Below, one piece after another: positions 1 to 9,756 of a stretch of 64,000 bases of DNA (within the stretch, counting starts at the first letter, position 1; every line of letters starts with the position of its first letter). The stretch is from assembly GCA_916610825.1 (NCBI GenBank), contig CAKAJK010000009.1, forward strand, positions 62,001 through 126,000, written 5' to 3'. Both the position numbers and the translations under genes were made by a program. The stretch is from Haliclystus octoradiatus (lineage: Eukaryota; Cnidaria; Staurozoa; Stauromedusae; Haliclystidae). Under the pieces are notes generated by a model that searched no databases, was not told the origin of the DNA, and was given only the letters and a program-made list of their open reading frames with translations.

Positions 1-126
1 TTTGAAATTTCGAATTTTAACAAAGTTTTGTACGTCAAACTAAAACAAGAATTTCTCGAGTTATAATGGCGTAATCGTTTCACAAATAGAATATTTGGAA
101 TCAGTAAAAAATTCTGAACAAGAATA

Positions 127-342
127 TTGTATTCAAAACTTCTATTTTACAGTTTCAAATTTTCAACTTTAAACAAAGGAAATCTTGAAACAAGAATTAC
201 TCAAGTTATAGTTGAGCAATCATTTCACAAAAAGTATATTTGGAATCAGTGCAAAATTCTGAACAAGAATAATGTTCTCAAAAGTTTAAAATGTACAGTT
301 TTGAAATTTCGAATTTTAACAAAGTTTTGTACGTCAAACTAA
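127..342 (+). other. Chance 71-codon open frame in satellite (1 of 3), not a gene
   Basis: The frame opens with TTG, not ATG, in the head of a B unit and stops at the TAA inside GTCAAACTAA of the next unit. It exists only because this B unit reads CACAAAAAGTAT, where nearly all other B units read CACAAATAGTAT, which puts an in-frame TAG there. The predicted peptide is Lys/Asn/Leu/Phe-rich, as expected from AT-rich DNA, with no recognisable domain. I see no promoter, splice or codon-use evidence for expression. I treat it as noncoding. Confidence 0.9.
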
Positions 343-452
343 AACAAGAATTTCTCGAGTTATAATGGCGTAATTGTTTAACAAATAATATATTTGGAAT
401 CAGTGCAAAATTCTGAACAAGAATAAAGTTCTCAAAAGTTGAAAATGTACAG
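299..452. repeat. C0 monomer: A-type head with C-type tail
   Basis: This 154-bp unit carries GTCAAAC and CTCGAG like A1 in its first half. Its second half has AATTGTTTAACAAATAATATA, GTGCAAAATTCTG and AATAAAGTTCTC as in C. Copies sit at 299, 752 and 1205. C0 looks like either an ancestor of C or an A/C recombinant. The unusual TTTAACAAATA (TTTCACAAATA elsewhere) is private to these three copies. Confidence 0.85.
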
Positions 453-579
453 TTTTGAAATTTCGAATTTTAACAAAGTTTTGTAAGTCAAACTAAAACA
501 AGAATTTCTCGAGTTATAATGGCGTAATCGTTTCACAAATAGAATATTTGGAATCAGTAAAAAATTCTGAACAAGAATA

Positions 580-795
580 TTGTATTCAAAACTTCTATTT
601 TACAGTTTCAAATTTTCAACTTTAAACAAAGGAAATCTTGAAACACTAATTACTCGAGTTATAGTTGAGCAATCATTTCACAAAAAGTATATTTGGAATC
701 AGTGCAAACTTCTGAACAAGAATAATGTTCTCAAAAGTTTAAAATGTACAGTTTTGAAATTTCGAATTTTAACAAAGTTTTGTACGTCAAACTAA
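580..795 (+). other. Chance 71-codon open frame in satellite (2 of 3), not a gene
   Basis: Same frame as at 127-342, exactly 453 bp later, again opening with TTG. It differs by a few amino acids because this B unit has ACTAATTACTCGAG and GCAAACTTCTG. Its existence depends on the same AAAAAG in place of AAATAG. Confidence 0.9.
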
Positions 796-1032
796 AACAA
801 GAATTTCTCGAGTTATAATGGCGTAATTGTTTAACAAATAATATATTTGGAATCAGTGCAAAATTCTGAACAAGAATATAGTTCTCAAAAGTTGAAAATG
901 TACAGTTTTGAAATTTCGAATTTTAACAAAGTTTTGTACGTCAAACTAAAACAAGAATTTCTCGAGTTATAATGGCGTAATCGTTTCACAAATAGAATAT
1001 TTGGAATCAGTAAAAAATTCTGAACAAGAATA

Positions 1033-1248
1033 TTGTATTCAAAACTTCTATTTTACAGTTTCAAATTTTCAACTTTAAACAAAGGAAATCTTGAAACAAG
1101 AATTACTCAAGTTATAGTTGAGCAATCATTTCACAAAAGGTATATTTGGAATCAGTGCAAAATTCTGAACAAGAATAATGTTCTCAAAAGTTTAAAATGT
1201 ACAGTTTTGAAATTTCGAATTTTAACAAAGTTTTGTACGTCAAACTAA
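1033..1248 (+). other. Chance 71-codon open frame in satellite (3 of 3), not a gene
   Basis: Third copy of the frame, 906 bp from the first, with AAAAGG in place of AAAAAG (Lys to Arg). The next B unit, near 1584, has AAATAG and the frame is closed there and in the rest of the array. Confidence 0.9.
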
Positions 1249-1810
1249 AACAAGAATTTCTCGAGTTATAATGGCGTAATTGTTTAACAAATAATATATT
1301 TGGAATCAGTGCAAAATTCTGAACAAGAATAAAGTTCTCAAAAGTTGAAAATGTACAGTTTTGAAATTTCGAATTTTAACAAAGTTTTGTAAGTCAAACT
1401 AAAACAAGAATTTCTCGAGTTATAATGGCGTAATCGTTTCACAAATAGAATATTTGGAATCAGTAAAAAATTCTGAACAAGAATATTGTATTCAAAACTT
1501 CTATTTTACAGTTTCAAATTTTCAACTTTAAACAAAGGAAATCTTGAAACACTAATTACTCGAGTTATAGTTGAGCAATCATTTCACAAATAGTATATTT
1601 GGAATCAGTGCAAATTCTGAACAAGACTAATGTTCTCAAAAGTTTAAAATGTACAGTTTTGAAATTTCGAATTTTAACAAAGTTTTGTACGTTAAACTAA
1701 AACAAGAAGTTCTCCAGTTATAATGGCGCAATCGTTTCACAAATAATATATTTAGAATCAGTGCAAAATTCTGAACAAGAATAAAGTTCTCAAAAGTTGA
1801 AAATGTACAG

Positions 1811-4800
1811 TTTTGAAATTTCGAATTTTAACAAAGTTTTGTACGTCAAACTAAAACAAGAATTTCTCGAGTTATAAGGGCGTAATCGTTTCACAAATAG
1901 CATATTTGGAATCAGTAAAAAATTCTGAACAAGAATATTGTATTCAAAACTTCTATGTTACAGTTTCAAATTTTCAACATTAAACAAAGGAAATCTTGAA
2001 ACACTAATTACTCGAGTTATAATTGAGGAATCATTTCACAAATAGTATATTTGGAATCAGTGCAAAATTCTGAACAAGACTAATGTTCTCAAAAGTTTAA
2101 AATGTACAGTTTTGAAATTTCGAATTTTAACAAAGTTTTGTACGTTAAACTAAAACAAGAAGTTCTCCAGTTATAATGGCGCAATCGTTTCACAAATAAT
2201 ATATTTGGAATCAGTGCAAAATTCTGAACAAGAATAAAGTTCTCAAAAGTTGAAAATGTACAGTTTTGAAATTTCGAATTTTAACAAAGTTTTGTACGTT
2301 AAACTAAAACAAGAAGTTCTCCAGTTATAATGGCGCAATCGTTTCACAAATAATATATTTGGAATCAGTGCAAAATTCTGAACAAGAATAAAGTTCTCAA
2401 AAGTTGAAAATGTACAGTTTTGAAATTTCGAATTTTAACAAAGTTTTGTACGTCAAACTAAAACAAGAATTTCTCGAGTTATAAGGGCGTAATCGTTTCA
2501 CAAATAGCATATTTGGAATTAGTAAAAAATTCTGAACAAGAATATTGTATTCAAAACTTCTATGTTACAGTTTCAAATTTTCAACTTTAAACAAAGGAAA
2601 TCTTGAAACACTAATTACTCGAGTTATAATTGAGAAATCATTTCACAAATAGTATATTTGGAATCAGTGCAAAATTTTGAACAAGACTAATGTTCTCAAA
2701 AGTTTAAAATGTACAGTTTTGAAATTTCGAATTTTAACAAAGTTTTGTACGTCAAACTAAAACAAGAATTTCTCGAGTTATAATGGCGTAATCGTTTCAC
2801 AAATAGCATATTTGGAATCAGTAAAAAATTCTGAACAAGAATATTGTATTCAAAACTTCTATGTTACAGTTTCAAATTTTCAACATTAAACAAAGGAAAT
2901 CTTGAAACACTAATTACTCGAGTTATAATTAGGGAATCATTTCACAAATAGTATATTTGGAATCAGTGCAAAATTCTGAACAAGACTAATGTTCTCAAAA
3001 GTTTAAAATGTACAGTTTTGAAATTTCGAATTTTAACAAAGTTTTGTACGTTAAACTAAAACAAGAAGTTCTCCAGTTATAATGGCGCAATCGTTTCACA
3101 AATAATATATTTGGAATCAGTGCAAAATTCTGAACAAGAATAAAGTTCTCAAAAGTTGAAAATGTACAGTTTTGAAATTTCGAATTTTAACAAAGTTTTG
3201 TACGTCAAACTAAAACAAGAATTTCTCGAGTTATAAGGGCGTAATCGTTTCACAAATAGCATATTTGGAATCAGTAAAAAATTCTGAACAAGAATATTGT
3301 ATTCAAAACTTCTATGTTACAGTTTCAAATTTTCAACTTTAAACAAAGGAAATCTTGAAACACTAATTACTCGAGTTATAATTGAGAAATCCTTTCACAA
3401 ATAGTATATTTGGAATCAGTGCAAAATTTTGAACAAGACTAATGTTCTCAAAAGTTTAAAATGTACAGTTTTGAAATTTCGAATTTTAACAAAGTTTTGT
3501 ACGTCAAACTAAAACAAGAATTTCTCGAGTTATAATGGCGTAATCGTTTCACAAATAGAATATTTGGAATCAGTAAAAAATTCTGAACAAGAATATTGTA
3601 TTCAAAACTTCTATTTTACAGTTTCAAATTTTCAACTTTAAACAAAGGAAATCTTGAAACACGAATTACTCGAGTTATAGTTGAGCAATCATTTCACAAA
3701 TAGTATATTTGGAATCAGTGCAAAATTGTGAACAAGAATAATGTTCTCAAAAGTTTAAAATGCACAGTTTTGAAATTTCGAATTTTAACAAAGTTTTGTA
3801 CGTCAAACTAAAACAACAATTTCGCGAGTTATAATGGCGTAATGGTTTCACAAATAGTATATTTGGAATCAGTGAAAAATTCTGAACAAGAATATTGTAT
3901 TCAAAACTTCTATGTTACAGTTTCAAATTTTCAACTTTAAACAAAGGAAATCTTGAAACACTAATTACTCGAGTTATAATTGAGAAATCATTTCACAAAT
4001 AGTATATTTGGAATCAGTGCAAAATTTTGAACAAGACTAATGTTCTCAAAAGTTTAAAATGTACAGTTTTGAAATTTCGAATTTTAACAAAGTTTTGTAC
4101 GTCAAACTAAAACAAGAATTTCTCGAGTTATAATGGCGTAATCGTTTCACAAATTGAATATTTGGAATCAGTAAAAAATTCTGAACAAGAATATTGTATT
4201 CAAAACTTCTATTTTACAGTTTCAAATTTTCAACTTTAAACAAAGGAAATCTTGAAACACGAATTACTCGAGTTATAGTTGAGCAATCATTTCACAAATA
4301 GTATATTTGGAATCAGTGCAAAATTTTGAACAAGACTAATGTTCTCAAAAGTTTAAAATGTACAGTTTTGAAATTTCGAATTTTAACAAAGTTTTGTACG
4401 TCAAACTAAAACAAGAATTTCTCGAGTTATAATGGCGTAATCGTTTCACAAATAGAATATTTGGAATCAGTAAAAAATTCTGAACAAGAATATTGTATTC
4501 AAAACTTCTATTTTACAGTTTCAAATTTTCAACTTTAAACAAAGGAAATCTTGAAACACGAATTACTCGAGTTATAGTTGAGCAATCATTTCACAAATAG
4601 TATATTTGGAATCAGTGCAAAATTGTGAACAAGAATAATGTTCTCAAAAGTTTAAAATGCACAGTTTTGAAATTTCGAATTTTAACAAAGTTTTGTACGT
4701 CAAACTAAAACAACAATTTCGCGAGTTATAATGGCGTAATGGTTTCACAAATAGTATATTTGGAATCAGTGAAAAATTCTGAACAAGAATATTGTATTCA

Positions 4801-4963
4801 AAACTTCTATTTTACAGTTTCAAATTTTCAACATTAAACAAAGGAAATCTTGAAACACTAATTACTCGAGTTATAATTGAGGAATCATTTCACAAATAGT
4901 ATATTTGGAATCAGTGCAAAATTCTGAACAAGACTAATGTTCTCAAAAGTTTAAAATGTACAG
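1811..4963. repeat. Transitional block of A, B and C units without a settled HOR
   Basis: Contains A3 (AAGGGCG, ATAGCATATTT), B2 and B3 (CAACATTAAAC) units, C units near 2110, 2264 and 3010, and the first A2 unit (TTTCGCGAG, GTAATGG) near 3.8 kb. The seven-unit order seen from 4964 onward is partly in place here. One B3 unit near 2930 has the private TTATAATTAGGG. The variant AAATTGAATA at about 4151 recurs at 6552 and 7902, giving spacings of 2401 and 1350 bp. Confidence 0.8.
2110..2417. repeat. Tandem C-C monomer pair
   Basis: Two C units (2110-2263 and 2264-2417) follow each other directly, both with GTTAAAC, GAAGTTCTCCAG and AATAATATATTT, before an A3 unit. Everywhere else I looked a C is followed by A3, B or an A2-type unit. 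This looks like a single-monomer (154-bp) duplication. Confidence 0.85.
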
Positions 4964-5117
4964 TTTTGAAATTTCGAATTTTAACAAAGTTTTGTACGTT
5001 AAACTAAAACAAGAAGTTCTCCAGTTATAATGGCGCAATCGTTTCACAAATAATATATTTGGAATCAGTGCAAAATTCTGAACAAGAATAAAGTTCTCAA
5101 AAGTTGAAAATGTACAG
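4964..5117. repeat. C monomer (reference)
   Basis: A 154-bp A relative marked by TACGTTAAAC, GAAGTTCTCCAG (the CTCGAG site is lost), GGCGCAATCG, AATAATATATTT and the tail AATAAAGTTCTCAAAAGTTG. It nearly always follows a B unit and precedes an A3 unit, so it puts two long units side by side and breaks the A-B alternation. Confidence 0.9.
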
Positions 5118-5270
5118 TTTTGAAATTTCGAATTTTAACAAAGTTTTGTACGTCAAACTAAAACAAGAATTTCTCGAGTTATAAGGGCGTAATCGTTTCA
5201 CAAATAGCATATTTGGAATCAGTAAAAAATTCTGAACAAGAATATTGTATTCAAAACTTCTATGTTACAG
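5118..5270. repeat. A3 monomer (reference)
   Basis: A-type unit with GTCAAAC, CTCGAGTTATAAGGGCG (others have AATGGCG) and ATAGCATATTT, ending CAGTAAAAAATTCTG. It follows C. A sub-form with ATAGAATATTT occurs near 21.0, 28.5, 30.9 and 31.8 kb. Confidence 0.88.
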
Positions 5271-5416
5271 TTTCAAATTTTCAACTTTAAACAAAGGAAA
5301 TCTTGAAACACTAATTACTCGAGTTATAATTGAGAAATCATTTCACAAATAGTATATTTGGAATCAGTGCAAAATTTTGAACAAGACTAATGTTCTCAAA
5401 AGTTTAAAATGTACAG
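5271..5416. repeat. B2 monomer (reference)
   Basis: B-type unit (145-bp anchor spacing) with CACTAATTACTCGAG, ATAATTGAGAAATC and GCAAAATTTTGAACAAGACTA. The upstream head reads CTATGTTACAG instead of CTATTTTACAG. Confidence 0.88.
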
Positions 5417-5569
5417 TTTTGAAATTTCGAATTTTAACAAAGTTTTGTACGTCAAACTAAAACAAGAATTTCTCGAGTTATAATGGCGTAATCGTTTCAC
5501 AAATAGAATATTTGGAATCAGTAAAAAATTCTGAACAAGAATATTGTATTCAAAACTTCTATTTTACAG
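5417..5569. repeat. A1 monomer (reference)
   Basis: Standard A-type unit: TGTACAG before it, GTCAAACTAAAACAAG, TTTCTCGAGTTATAATGGCG, ATAGAATATTT and CAGTAAAAAATTCTG. It holds five CpG dinucleotides (TTCG, TACG, CTCG, GGCG, ATCG). Confidence 0.9.
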
Positions 5570-5715
5570 TTTCAAATTTTCAACTTTAAACAAAGGAAAT
5601 CTTGAAACACGAATTACTCGAGTTATAGTTGAGCAATCATTTCACAAATAGTATATTTGGAATCAGTGCAAAATTGTGAACAAGAATAATGTTCTCAAAA
5701 GTTTAAAATGCACAG
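5570..5715. repeat. B1 monomer (reference)
   Basis: B-type unit with CTTGAAACACGAATTACTCGAG, ATAGTTGAGCAATC and GCAAAATTGTGAACAAGAAT. Compared with A units, about 9 bp are missing between the AAACAAAGG block and the GAATTACTCGAG block, which accounts for the 145-bp spacing. Confidence 0.9.
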
Positions 5716-5868
5716 TTTTGAAATTTCGAATTTTAACAAAGTTTTGTACGTCAAACTAAAACAACAATTTCGCGAGTTATAATGGCGTAATGGTTTCACA
5801 AATAGTATATTTGGAATCAGTGAAAAATTCTGAACAAGAATATTGTATTCAAAACTTCTATTTTACAG
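5716..5868. repeat. A2 monomer (reference)
   Basis: A-type unit preceded by AAAATGCACAG, with ACAACAATTTCGCGAG, GGCGTAATGG, ATAGTATATTT and CAGTGAAAAATTCTG. CTCGAG is usually replaced by CGCGAG. TTTGCGAG occurs near 9513 and 13101. Confidence 0.88.
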
Positions 5869-6014
5869 TTTCAAATTTTCAACATTAAACAAAGGAAATC
5901 TTGAAACACTAATTACTCGAGTTATAATTGAGGAATCATTTCACAAATAGTATATTTGGAATCAGTGCAAAATTCTGAACAAGACTAATGTTCTCAAAAG
6001 TTTAAAATGTACAG
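5869..6014. repeat. B3 monomer (reference)
   Basis: B-type unit with TTCAACATTAAAC (CAACTTTAAAC elsewhere), CACTAATTACTCGAG, ATAATTGAGGAATC and GCAAAATTCTGAACAAGACTAATG. It normally precedes C. Confidence 0.88.
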
Positions 6015-7364
6015 TTTTGAAATTTCGAATTTTAACAAAGTTTTGTACGTTAAACTAAAACAAGAAGTTCTCCAGTTATAATGGCGCAATCGTTTCACAA
6101 ATAATATATTTGGAATCAGTGCAAAATTCTGAACAAGAATAAAGTTCTCAAAAGTTGAAAATGTACAGTTTTGAAATTTCGAATTTTAACAAAGTTTTGT
6201 ACGTCAAACTAAAACAAGAATTTCTCGAGTTATAAGGGCGTAATCGTTTCACAAATAGCATATTTGGAATCAGTAAAAAATTCTGAACAAGAATATTGTA
6301 TTCAAAACTTCTATGTTACAGTTTCAAATTTTCAACTTTAAACAAAGGAAATCTTGAAACACTAATTACTCGAGTTATAATTGAGAAATCATTTCACAAA
6401 TAGTATATTTGGAATCAGTGCAAAATTTTGAACAAGACTAATGTTCTCAAAAGTTTAAAATGTACAGTTTTGAAATTTCGAATTTTAACAAAGTTTTGTA
6501 CGTCAAACTAAAACAAGAATTTCTCGAGTTATAATGGCGTAATCGTTTCACAAATTGAATATTTGGAATCAGTAAAAAATTCTGAACAAGAATATTGTAT
6601 TCAAAACTTCTATTTTACAGTTTCAAATTTTCAACTTTAAACAAAGGAAATCTTGAAACACGAATTACTCGAGTTATAGTTGAGCAATCATTTCACAAAT
6701 AGTATATTTGGAATCAGTGCAAAATTTTGAACAAGACTAATGTTCTCAAAAGTTTAAAATGTACAGTTTTGAAATTTCGAATTTTAACAAAGTTTTGTAC
6801 GTCAAACTAAAACAAGAATTTCTCGAGTTATAATGGCGTAATCGTTTCACAAATAGAATATTTGGAATCAGTAAAAAATTCTGAACAAGAATATTGTATT
6901 CAAAACTTCTATTTTACAGTTTCAAATTTTCAACTTTAAACAAAGGAAATCTTGAAACACGAATTACTCGAGTTATAGTTGAGCAATCATTTCACAAATA
7001 GTATATTTGGAATCAGTGCAAAATTGTGAACAAGAATAATGTTCTCAAAAGTTTAAAATGCACAGTTTTGAAATTTCGAATTTTAACAAAGTTTTGTACG
7101 TCAAACTAAAACAACAATTTCTCGAGTTATAATGGCGTAATGGTTTCACAAATAGTATATTTGGAATCAGTGAAAAATTCTGAACAAGAATATTGTATTC
7201 AAAACTTCTATTTTACAGTTTCAAATTTTCAACATTAAACAAAGGAAATCTTGAAACACTAATTACTCGAGTTATAATTGAGGAATCATTTCACAAATAG
7301 TATATTTGGAATCAGTGCAAAATTCTGAACAAGACTAATGTTCTCAAAAGTTTAAAATGTACAG
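6015..7364. repeat. 1350-bp nine-monomer version of the core HOR
   Basis: Same order as 4964-6014 but with one extra A1-B1 dimer (299 bp), and the first A1 has AAATTGAATA. C starts at 6015 and 7365. From 7365 a further copy runs C-A3-B2-A1-B1-A2 and then passes into B4 units near 8.28 kb. Confidence 0.88.
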
Positions 7365-8224
7365 TTTTGAAATTTCGAATTTTAACAAAGTTTTGTACGT
7401 TAAACTAAAACAAGAAGTTCTCCAGTTATAATGGCGCAATCGTTTCACAAATAATATATTTGGAATCAGTGCAAAATTCTGAACAAGAATAAAGTTCTCA
7501 AAAGTTGAAAATGTACAGTTTTGAAATTTCGAATTTTAACAAAGTTTTGTACGTCAAACTAAAACAAGAATTTCTCGAGTTATAAGGGCGTAATCGTTTC
7601 ACAAATAGCATATTTGGAATCAGTAAAAAATTCTGAACAAGAATATTGTATTCAAAACTTCTATGTTACAGTTTCAAATTTTCAACTTTAAACAAAGGAA
7701 ATCTTGAAACACTAATTACTCGAGTTATAATTGAGAAATCATTTCACAAATAGTATATTTGGAATCAGTGCAAAATTTTGAACAAGACTAATGTTCTCAA
7801 AAGTTTAAAATGTACAGTTTTGAAATTTCGAATTTTAACAAAGTTTTGTACGTCAAACTAAAACAAGAATTTCTCGAGTTATAATGGCGTAATCGTTTCA
7901 CAAATTGAATATTTGGAATCAATAAAAAATTCTGAACAAGAATATTGTATTCAAAACTTCTATTTTACAGTTTCAAATTTTCAACTTTAAACAAAGGAAA
8001 TCTTGAAACACGAATTACTCGAGTTATAGTTGAGCAATCATTTCACAAATAGTATATTTGGAATCAGTGCAAAATTGTGAACAAGAATAATGTTCTCAAA
8101 AGTTTAAAATGCACAGTTTTGAAATTTCGAATTTTAACAAAGTTTTGTACGTCAAACTAAAACAACAATTTCGCGAGTTATAATGGCGTAATGGTTTCAC
8201 AAATAGTATATTTGGAATCAGTGA
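7365..8224. repeat. Incomplete core HOR leading into the dimer block
   Basis: C, A3, B2, A1 (AAATTGAATA, with CAATAAAAAATTC), B1 and A2 in order. In place of the expected B3 comes a B4 unit (CTTCAAACACG), so the HOR is left at the A2/B boundary. Confidence 0.8.
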
Positions 8225-9756
8225 AAAATTCTGAACAAGAATATTGTATTCAAAACTTCTATTTTACAGTTTCAAATTTTCAACTTTAAACAAAGGAAAT
8301 CTTCAAACACGAATTACTCGAGTTATAGTTGAGCAATCATTTCACAAATAGTATATTTGGAATCAGTGCAAAGTTGTGAACAAGAATATTGTATTCAAAA
8401 CTTCTATTTTACAGTTTCAAATTTTCAACTTTAAACAAAGGAAATCTTCAAACACGAATTACTCGAGTTATAGTTGAGCAATCATTTCACAAATAGTATA
8501 TTTGGAATCAGTGCAAAATTGTGAACAAGAATAATGTTCTCAAAAGTTTAAAATGTACAGTTTTGAAATTTCGAATTTTAACAAAGTTTTGTACGTCAAA
8601 CTAAAACAAGAATTTCTCGAGTTATGATGGCGTAATCGTTTCACAAATAGAATATTTGGAATCAGTGAAAAATTCTGAACAAGAATATTGTATTCAAAAC
8701 TTATATTTTACAGTTTCAAATTTTCAACTTTAAACAAAAGAAATCTTCAAACACGAATTACTCGAGTTATAGTTGAGCAATCATTTCACAAATAGTATAT
8801 TTGGAATCAGTGCAAAATTGTGAACAAGAATAATGTTCTCAAAAGTTTAAAATGCACAGTTTTGAAATTTCGAATTTTAACAAAGTTTTGTACGTCAAAC
8901 TAAAACAACAATTTCGCGAGTTATAATGGCGTAATGGTTTCACAAATAGTATATTTGGAATCAGTGAAAAATTCTGAACAAGAATATTGTATTCAAAACT
9001 TCTATGTTACAGTTTCAAATTTTCAACTTTAAACAAAGGAAATCTTGAAACACTAATTACTCGAGTTATAATTGAGAAATCATTTCACAAATAGTATATT
9101 TGGAATCAGTGCAAAATTTTGAACAAGACTAATGTTCTCAAAAGTTTAAAATGTACAGTTTTGAAATTTCGAATTTTAACAAAGTTTTGTACGTCAAACT
9201 AAAACAAGAATTTCTCGAGTTATAATGGCGTAATCGTTTCACAAATAGAATATTTGGAATCAGTAAAAAATTCTGAACAAGAATATTGTATTCAAAACTT
9301 CTATTTTACAGTTTCAAATTTTCAACTTTAAACAAAGGAAATCTTGAAACACGAATTACTCGAGTTATAGTTGAGCAATCATTTCACAAATAGTATATTT
9401 GGAATCAGTGCAAAATTGTGAACAAGAATAATGTTCTCAAAAGTTTAAAATGCACAGTTTTGAAATTTCGAATTTTAACAAAGTTTTGTACGTCAAACTA
9501 AAACAACAATTTTGCGAGTTATAATGGCGTAATGGTTTCACAAATAGTATATTTGGAATCAGTGAAAAATTCTGAACAAGAATATTGTATTCAAAACTTC
9601 TATTTTACAGTTTGAAATTTTCAACTTTAAACAAAGGAAATCTTCAAACACGAATTACTCGAGTTATAGTTGAGCAATCATTTCACAAATAGTATATTTG
9701 GAATCAGTGCAAAATTGTGAACAAGAATAATGTTCTCAAAAGATTAAAATGTACAG

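Larger units (their letters stand above)
1..1810. repeat. 453-bp trimer HOR arranged as a 906-bp alternating repeat
   Basis: The order is A1, B and a C-like unit (C0), repeating every 453 bp (154+154+145). Copies one and three agree with each other against copies two and four: AAGAATTACTCAAG near 200 and 1105 against ACTAATTACTCGAG near 650 and 1555, and TTTTGTAAGTC at about 481 and 1387. The real period is therefore 906 bp. The fourth trimer is 452 bp because its B unit has GTGCAAATTCTG, one A short, and its last unit (1657-1810) is a true C. This is the only part of the window with AAAAAGTATA or AAAAGGTATA in B units. Confidence 0.9.
4964..6014. repeat. Reference copy of the 1051-bp seven-monomer HOR
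   Basis: The order is C (4964-5117), A3 (5118-5270), B2 (5271-5416), A1 (5417-5569), B1 (5570-5715), A2 (5716-5868) and B3 (5869-6014), each with its own diagnostic bases. Units are cut after ACAG. The sum, four 154-bp and three 145-bp spacings, is 1051 bp, and the next C starts exactly 1051 bp later. Copies of the same order and length start at 16134, 24214, 45616, 57456 and 60002, so this is the most stable higher-order unit in the window. Confidence 0.9.

Noticed and set aside
55..75. TATAAT in CTCGAGTTATAATGGCG as a bacterial -10 box or a TATA promoter
   Set aside because: It occurs in most A-type monomers as part of the repeat, with no consistent -35 element and no gene downstream.
127..1248. 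Three 71-codon open frames as a small gene family
   Set aside because: They start with TTG, lie in tandem satellite phase, exist only where one variant removes a TAG, and encode low-complexity AT-driven peptides.
5118..5135. TTCG in the A head as part of a CENP-B box
   Set aside because: The box needs TTCG-N4-A-N2-CGGG. The base after N4 is T and I saw no CGGG or CCCG in the monomers.
5220..5245. ATTCT-N5-AGAAT as a transcription terminator hairpin
   Set aside because: The stem is only five AT-rich pairs with no T-run after it, and it is repeated in hundreds of monomers without genes.
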